Below, one piece after another: positions 28,401 through 37,400 of a DNA stretch of 64,000 bases (positions are counted from its first letter, which is position 1; each line of letters starts with the position of its first letter). Location: positions 13,432,325-13,496,324 of the forward strand of contig NC_133971.1 in assembly GCF_031877795.1 (NCBI RefSeq), read 5' to 3'. The notes under the pieces were generated by a model. The model worked only from the letters and a program-made list of their open reading frames with translations. It was not told the DNA's origin and did no database searches. Both the position numbers and the translations under genes were made by a program. Origin of the DNA: Strix aluco (taxonomy: Eukaryota > Chordata > Aves > Strigiformes > Strigidae).

Positions 28401-31400
28401 TTGCACATCCTAAAATGCGTCTGGAACTTATCTTGTATCACAGAGAAATTATTTCTCTTCTTGTCAAAGGAGATCTGGAAAACTGATACAAAAGTGGATG
28501 AATGGTTACCTTAAAAATCACAGCAAGCTGATCTCTAATCAGCTTGAAAATCTAATGGTACCAGCAAAAAGAGTAATACTGCCCATCACTTAAAGTGTTA
28601 TCAGGATTTGAGTTTGCATGGCATTTCTGATATCTTTTTCATCTTTTGCATTGCTGACGGTTGTACTGTCTCATTGGAGGGTTAATGAACCAGCTGACTT
28701 GCCATTCTGCTTTTTTCTGTATAAAACTATTAATCTTTCTTTCTCAAACAGCTTAGGATCTGTTAGAACAAAACTAAGAGACCTTTGTGGGATTTGCCTA
28801 CAAATTGTCTGTGTGCTGTGCCTCCTTGCTATCCATCTTGTGTGTGCTCTTCAGTAGCATCCTGTTGATGTCCTGCCATATTTGCTATGTACTACTGAGC
28901 TGATAGTAAGGTACCTCATGTTCTCAAGTCATTGTCACCTGGAAGTACTTACCAGCGTCCACTGAGTGGATTCGGTGAGTGCCTCTCTGTACCTCAGCTC
29001 ATACGGTGTAGGAGTTGCAGGCAGGTCCCACTTTATTATCAATTGTTTTGTGATCTGATAAGCATTTATGTTAGATGGTGTCAAACACTTGCCTAAAATT
29101 GGGAACATGCAGCTGTTATAGATGCAAGAGAAGCAGGAAAGCTAATTATGGTAATGTGGTAATTATGTCTGTCAGGTGCGGTTTATAAAAAAATAAAAGA
29201 GTTGACACAATACTGAACACTGAAAGACTTTAAAAAGACTGCAAATAAACAATTACTAAATCTTGATGGTATTGACAAAAATGGGGTTGTTCCTCTTGTC
29301 TTTCTTTTTGTGAATGCTTCTACTGATTTCAAGAAGACCCTTTTTCTAGGCAAGTGCTATTCTGAGTGAATCTGAAAGGCAACATAAAAATGTCAAGAGT
29401 ACCTGTAATTGTGAATTGTATAAAAAATTTCCAGAATGTCTTCCAGTTTCAGTAACTGTGTTTAGCTATATAATTGTAAGTGCAAATACATTTTTGTCTT
29501 TCCCTCCAATAAACACAAGATGGCCAGAAGCCTCCAGAGGAGGTCACACTGGTAATTTGGGTTGTACTGGTAGTGCCCCCCAGCAGTAAGAAGCACTGTT
29601 TTTTCTTGGACCATGATTACTCTGAGAAGGTGAAGTTTGGGAAGCTCTTAAAGTTATCTCAGTGATCAGATACTGTAGGGAATCTTTAAATAAACATCTA
29701 AAGGACATAGTAAATAGGATTTCTTTTTTCATATCTCCTGTGCAGGCATTGTGTAATGTGTAAGTGGCCTTTGGAAAGAGCTGAACTTTGAAAAGGTTTC
29801 TCAAAACTCTAATGCTCTATAACAAGGATTCCTTAAGTACATGGTACTGAGTCAACCTGCTCTTTATAACTCAATAAAGAAGTTCAGAAAACCATCAAAG
29901 AGGGCACAGGAAGCTGGTTAAGTACTGTGCACAAGTATCACTATATACTTTTCTGCATATGACTATTTTACAGTCTAGCAAATGATTTAAAGCAAAACCC
30001 TTCTCCTGTAAAAGCTGATAGACTTCTGTTATTGACTTCAGTAAGATTCCATCCAAGGAAGACAAACTGCAGCTTAGCTCTCTGAATCAGTAAAAATAAC
30101 AAGTGCATATTGGGAATTACAATTCTGGAAATAATTAAAGAAAATGCTATCACTGTTTCAGCTGGGCAGTGCAGTAACACAACTTGTGAAGTCACTGTAC
30201 CTGCTTCACTTGGTATAACTGAAATGTTCTTTCCTTTCACACAGCTGTCATGGGCATAATTCACTGCTATCCAAATAGCTGCAGATCGCTTCATGTAGAG
30301 ATCCCTTCTTCCTATCGTGATGGAGGATGATGATGTGTTTCGTTGAAAAAGTTTTGGTATTCTGTCCCTTCAGAGAAAAGGAAGCAGAATGAAAAACAAG
30401 CATTTTATTGTATTATAGTTATTCCTTCCTCCCCCTGCTCCAGAAAGCATCATTACAGCAATTGGTAGTTTTCCAGGTACCTATATACAAAATCCAGTAT
30501 CTTGAAATCTTGAAGGTGAGGCCTCAGCATCTTGAAAGAGCAAGTGTAATTCCACTACCATAGTAACTCTAGCAAATTTAAACATGCAAATCCTTGTTGT
30601 GTGGTAGAGAACTGTTATATTTCTTAAACTTGTAAGGCACAACATGATAAAAGACAAAATCCTTATGGCCTTCTTCTGTACTTACAGTGGGATATAAAGA
30701 CCATTTAGAACGTATAAAACTGGGTTAGAAATTACTTCATAAACTCTACTTGCCACCTACCGTAAGGGCACCTAAATTCCTTTTGAACAGCAAAATTTCC
30801 TAGATACCTGAATCTAAATTACCACAAAGGTGTGAAAAACCTCTTACAATATACATGCCTGACTTCTGACTTTTGTTCCTCCAAAGCATCAGAGTTTGAT
30901 AGAGATGTCTAAATGTCACCTCAGTCCTCAGCCCTGCAGACTTCTTCTAGTATACCTAATGCACACAGCACAGAAGGTCCAAGAGGTTTAAGGCCTTGCA
31001 TAGGAGGCTGTTCCTGTTCTGCCTAGGGTTTTTTTCCCCCATCTTCTCCCATTTACTCTTTGCCATGAAAGGAAAAGATTTTTTTCAAGGTTAAAACTGT
31101 GCCAGTTCAATGTTCTTAAAGAAATGGGCTGGCATACTAATTGCCTACCTACAAGTTTCAAGTATTAAATGTGCTGATTATGATACAACATTTAATAACT
31201 GAACTAAACCACTTGAAGGGTCCCCTGTCTTCTGCTTCAGACTAGTTGTGAATCAGCCATTAGTATTTCAAAGCATGATTTCAAATGCTTGGATGGAACT
31301 TCTCTGTGGGAGTATTTTTCTTTAATCCTTTTCTTCCTGACAACTAAATCATAAGGAGCAAGGATAAGGAACAATTTCAATGTCAAACTGATGTTGCTTG

Positions 31401-34400
31401 CAGAAAGGGGTGATGTCATCTTCCAGGCAAGCAAAAAGCCCTTTCAAATGTTTTTTGTTTTCCTTTAACCCAATAAAAAATGAGAAAGGAAGTTTTTCTT
31501 TAAGACCACTGCGTTGAATCCTTGGAGACTGAGGTCCAAGTGCTAACTCTGTCTTGGGAAAATCAACATCTCTGTGAGGCAATTGCCTCCCCCCTCACCC
31601 ATCTACCTCCTCTTTCACTCTTTTTTCTGCCTTCTCTGTTCATAACATCAACCCTGCAGCCTAGGAACAGCACAGTCTGATTTTGGCTGAGACTAAGAGC
31701 AACTAGCTTACAAATACTTCAGGTGACAGCATCTCTACAGAAGCAGAGCCGTTTCACAGCTACTTCTCCCCTTCCAAGAAATTGGGGCTCCTGGAAGACC
31801 CAAGAGGCAAGACATTAAATGCAGTGGGGTTTGGTGCTTACTGCAAGTTGGCACCTGCTGTTAACTCCAGTGAGAAAATACTGAAGGTGATGGGGAGAGT
31901 AACCTCAGCCCTGAGGTGGTTGCTTTGCTCCCGTCTGCAATGTGCAGAAGATCACCCCGGGGAATTTCCCAGTGCATTGACGTTTCCTTAGCTTTAAGAG
32001 ATGCTCCTAACCACAGCTCTTTTTTAATGCAGAGTGGTGGGTTATGTGGCAAAGTATCAGCAATGAGTATCAGAATTTGCCAACGGCATACAATGTTGTA
32101 CCCTGTGTACCCCATGATACGGTCTCATGGCAAAGATCATGTCTTGTGATCTCATTTCTCTCTTCCTAAACATACCCTTAATCTCATGGGAGATCCCAAA
32201 TATGCAGATATAAAATGAGAAAAATCCATTTTGTAATGTAGGTACTGAGACAGGAATCTACCTGATTTTTTTTTTAACAAACCAATGGGCAGATGTTGAT
32301 TTAATCTGCCAATCTGTATTTTACCTAGCTTCTTTGTTTTAGCTTTCTCAAAAAAGGCACAACTGAAGATACCCATATTTTAAGGTTAATCAGTTAAAGA
32401 TTAACCCTACAAGTTCATTCCATCTATTAAACCAATACTTGATAATTCAGAATTGCAAGAAAATACATTAAAATCTATTTTTCTTATGTGCCTTATCTGG
32501 CATCTCCTTGAACACATGCTATAGCATAATATATAATGTGCTATAAAAACCAGTTTAGTGTCTGTTGTTTGGTTGGTTGGTTGGTTTTTTTACTTTGAAT
32601 GCATTAGTGTTGAATATTCAATGCAAGTCAATAGATGCAAATAGAAGTAATTGATTACGGTGATCTCTGGCAACAGTGTTTCAAACAGTGTGTTGGAGGC
32701 ATGGAAAGATGTATAATGACTCTTTGTACCCAGTTTGTGTGACAAAGTTTTGGTAGTAGGGGGCGGCTACAGGAGTGGCTTCTGTGAGAAGCTGCTAGAA
32801 GCTCCCCTCGTGTCTGAAAGGGCCAATGCCTGCTGGCTCCAAGGTGAACCTGCCACTGGCCAAGGCCAAGCCCATCAGCGACAGTGGTAGCACATATTTA
32901 AGAAGGGGAAAAAAACTGTGCAATTGCAGCCAGAGAGAGAAGTGAGAATATGTGAGAGGAACAACTCTGCAGACATCATGGCCAGTGAAGAAGGAAGGGG
33001 AGGAGATGCTCCAGGCATCAGAGCAGATTCCCCTGCAGCCCCTGGTGCAGCCCATGGTGAGGCAGGCTGTGCCCCTGCAGCCCATGGAGGTCCACAGGGG
33101 AGCAGATCTCCACCTGCAGCCCCTGGAGGACCCCACTCAGAGCAGGTGGATGCACTTGAAGGAGGCTGTGACCCTGTAGGAAGCCCACGCTGGAGCAGGC
33201 TCCTGGCAGGACCTGTGGACCCGTGGAGAGAGGAGCCCACGCTGGAGCAGGTTTGCTGACAGGACTTGTGACCCCATGGCGGACCCACGCTGGAGCAGTC
33301 TGTTCCTGAAGGACTGCAGCCCGTGGAAGGGACCCACGCTGGAACAGTTCATGAAGAACTGCAGCCTGTGGAAAGGACCCACAATGGAGAAGTTTGTGGA
33401 CCCCACACTGTAGTAGTCCTCCCCCTGAGGAAGAAGGAGGGGCAGAGACAACCAGTGATGAACTGACCACAACCGCCATCCCCTGCCCCCTGTGCTACTC
33501 AGGGAGGAAAAGGTAGAGAAAATTGGGAATGAAGTTAAGCCCGAGAAGAAGGGAGGAGTGAGAGGAAGGTGTTTAAGATTTGGTTTTCTCATTATCCTAC
33601 TCCGATTTGATTGGTAATAAATTAAATTAATTTTTTTCCCAAGTTGTCTGTTTTGCCTGTGACAGTAATCGCTGAATGCTCTCCTGTCCTTATCTCAACC
33701 CACAAGCGTTTCATCATATTTTCTCTTTCCTGTCCAGCTGAGGAGAGGGGAGTGATAGAACGGCTTTGGTGGGCACTTGGTGTCTAGTCAGGGTCAACCT
33801 ACCACACTCTTACAAGCTCTTACCAAATCAATAGGTAGTGATGAGATGTGAAGAAAGATTTTGACCAGTATTGTGTAACGATCTACAATGTGATGCAAAA
33901 TGCTGGAGCACAACTCTTGTCAGGTAGGACGCATGCTGACATGGCATGACGCATGGAATGACACCCTTTCATTTTCTGAAATGACTTTTAGACTTACCAT
34001 TTTAAGAATATGGTATAATTAATCGTATTTGGAGCACTGGGTACTGGCAGCCAGGTGCAGGTTAGATCCTCGCTTAATTCTTTGTAGCATACCAATTCAT
34101 TGTCCCAATCTGCAAGATGAAAATGTGGACTGGAAAAGACCCCTCACAGGCAACTGTTTACCATTAACCAGTGCGAGGTGACTATGAGAAGCAAAACCAA
34201 ATACAAAACAGGCTATACACTTTTGTACAACAAAATAAGGACTGGCTGTGTGAGTCCTTACACCATGTTTACTCTCAAGGCAAGTAGTTCACTAATGTTT
34301 AGAACAAGGGTCAGAGACATATAGAAAGATTAAACCTCATCAGTCCTAATGCTTCCAGCTAAAATCTGGTTTTCCTACATGAAGGTGGAAAAGGATAATT

Positions 34401-37400
34401 CTTCCTGTGTTTTATGATGCTGTTACCAGCTGTTATGTATCCAATAACATAGTGCTGAAATGCTTGCTATGGTGTTTCCTACAACTTTGGTATCATTACA
34501 CCTTTGAACTGCGTTTCTCTGCTTCGATAATAGGATGTCTTGCCTGCTGCTTGCCTCTGCACTTACTTTTTTTTTTTTCAATTCTGAATGAAATCTCTTT
34601 TATACTTCTGGAAACACTACCACATTCTTTGGCACAAAAACTGCAGAAACAAATTGCATATATCCAAGGAAGCATTACTAGCTTTTGGCCCTCTGCTTCA
34701 AGGAAAGCTATTGCAAGGTAATGTCCTTAAACCAGTTGACAAAATTACTGCGAATCTCTGCCCTAAGAGACCTTAAATTTTTATCTCCCAGCTCTGCTCT
34801 GGTTTCAGACAGTGCCTGTCTTCCCATTGTGTTTCTGGAAGTGCTCAACTGTTTGCTGAAAAGAGCCGATGTTGTACAAAGCATTGGCTTCCGGTGGGTT
34901 ACTCTGGATCTGGGGAACAAGGCCCTTCCATGGGGGAGTCGCTGTGATTTGGGAACCCTTGAGAACCAGAAGCATCTGCCTGGCATGGGAGGGATGCACA
35001 GTTCACTAGCAGGATTATAAACCGGTGTTGGCAACAGCTCTGCCTGGAGCGGTTTATCAACTGTTAAAAACAAATGTATGGACATTTTTGAAAGTATAGG
35101 CCAGAATTGGCTGCACCCAAGTGTGAAACATCTTAGAAATGAATGCCATGCAATTAAGTTAGGGAAAAAAAGAAGAGTGAGACTGCATTTTAGAGTAACA
35201 CCAAGGGCCAATATGATGTTTTCATAATTTCCAACTGGCAAGAATTACTGTAGAGTTTCTTACAAATCATACACTGCAGCATAGGGCTAATTATCAACAG
35301 TAGGACCAATTGACTAGACTCCAGAATTACTCCAAAACCATCAGTCATCTCTATCTGGAGTTCAGAATAATGCACTGTTGCTGGAGAAAAACAATATGCC
35401 GCCTATACCAGCTTCATAAAGATCACATTATAAAGCAGGAGGACCATAAGTTTATGTACAAAATGACTTGTGCTTAATTTTTAGAAAGAAAAATATGGGG
35501 GTTTTTTGTAACTGAACATATACATTTTTCAGCTGCAGGGAAATTAAACACTGATGACATTCTTAAAGGAACTCATTTTTGGTCTCTAGTGGTTAAGCTT
35601 ATTTCAGTATTTCACAAATCTCTTATCAGAAATGGTAGTGATAAAATATGACTATCTTCTTCTGCTTTGCGTCTTACTGTCTGAACTATTAGTTCAGAAG
35701 AATTAGCCATGATGTCTCAAGGTACCACCCACACGTCTAAAAAAACCCAGAACTATTTTTTTTTCTCTTGAGAAAAGTAGATAAGGATCATAACAGGTAC
35801 AGGATACTTAAGGTGATACAAATTAATTTTTCCTGATGAGTTGAGTCACATGTTCTTTATATCTATTAGGTTTAATGAGTTGCCAACAGGCCTATCAATC
35901 TTGAATAAGGAACATTTTACTATTTGATAAGTAAATATGCGTATCTCTGGAGTTGGGGTTACAGCATGATCATGGTATCTCATAACATAGGTTATGAGAT
36001 AAAAGATCAGTCCTCCTGTCTTCCTCATCCAGAGCCATTTCTTCCTACAACCAGACTTACTGAGTATCCTTGGTATTCATTCATCATTCAGATAGCATTA
36101 AGTTAAAAGTCAATTTGAAGAAAAACTGTCTGTCAGATGAGTATAGCTCAGGCTTTAATACCCTTACCCTGTGACACTTCTTTTCCCCTACTAAAAGAAA
36201 TGTGCTTTTCTAATAAAGTTATGCTGCATCAGTTTAGGTGTGTGCAGCTTTCGGGAAGGTGTAGTTAGGTCTTCCTTGTTTCTTCAGCAACGTGAATTGA
36301 ATTCTTTGTTTTCCTAGTCTGATCACCAAACCAAATCTTGGCCACCTCAGACATAGTACTCTGACAACTGGGGAAAGCAGCAACTACTCTTACGTTCTTC
36401 TCATTTACTCCAAATTAAGTATTTCATTTACTTAGTGTTTCTTTTTTGTTGTTGTTTTAAAGAAACACCTGGAAACAAGACCTTTTTGGAGCTGCAGTAA
36501 CACTTCATGTCAGTATGTTTGTAACATACTGCTCCTGAAACTATTTGAAATAACGGTTTTGGAGAGAGTGACAAGAAGAAAATATTTTCACTCTTCTACT
36601 AAAATTTTACTAACTTCATCCCCAAATAATTCATATTAACTGAGATCCAAGTGGTGACTGCAGCATTGCAGACCTCTTTCCGCTTATAGAAGAACAGGGG
36701 GTTGTATTGTTCCTCATGCTCTCAGTCTTACAGAAAACCTCTGGCTTTTTTTATGAGAAGATGGTATTAGAACAGACAAAGTAAAAAGAGTAGATTTTAT
36801 GTGTGGAAATAATGTATTAGCTCAACTAACATCACAATGCACCACCCTGCTGCCAATATACTTAAGTTCTATGTAACTTTCTCCAGATGAACACAATGAA
36901 TGTTACACAGTTTTTTTTCACTTGTCCTATTTGTGGATATTAGTGTCCACATCCACATTCAATTTTATCCTAGTGCTTTTTTGTTTTACTGTACTGCTTC
37001 CCCTTAAAGAACATGCATGCTACTAGTTCTTCCCATGTCACATACCATGACTGTGCTCCAAGAGCTCTGTAAAGAAAGAAAAAAAATGTTCTCTGTTCTA
37101 AAGACATCACATCCCAGTTTCTTCTTAAAGAAAAAAAAAAAAAAAGTTCAATTTTTTCACTTTGGAACTTTTGTTTTTTATTGTGTATCTGGTGTTCACA
37201 GTAATGCTTTAGTAGAATTTAGTCTGATTGGCTAATAGCAAGGACTAGAAAATTATTCGTGGCTAATTTCAGAAAAAAAAAATAGTTCTCCCAGTGATAT
37301 CCTGTGCCACCGTGTACTCAAAAACCGGCCTTCTCTGCTCTTAGCAAGTGGGACATTTCTGCCTACAATAAATTCAGCATGAAGCGCATCAGATGACCAC

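Noticed and set aside
32795..33592. Several 75-153-codon frames on both strands
   Set aside because: All lie inside the solo LTR and come from its low-stop GC-rich repeats.
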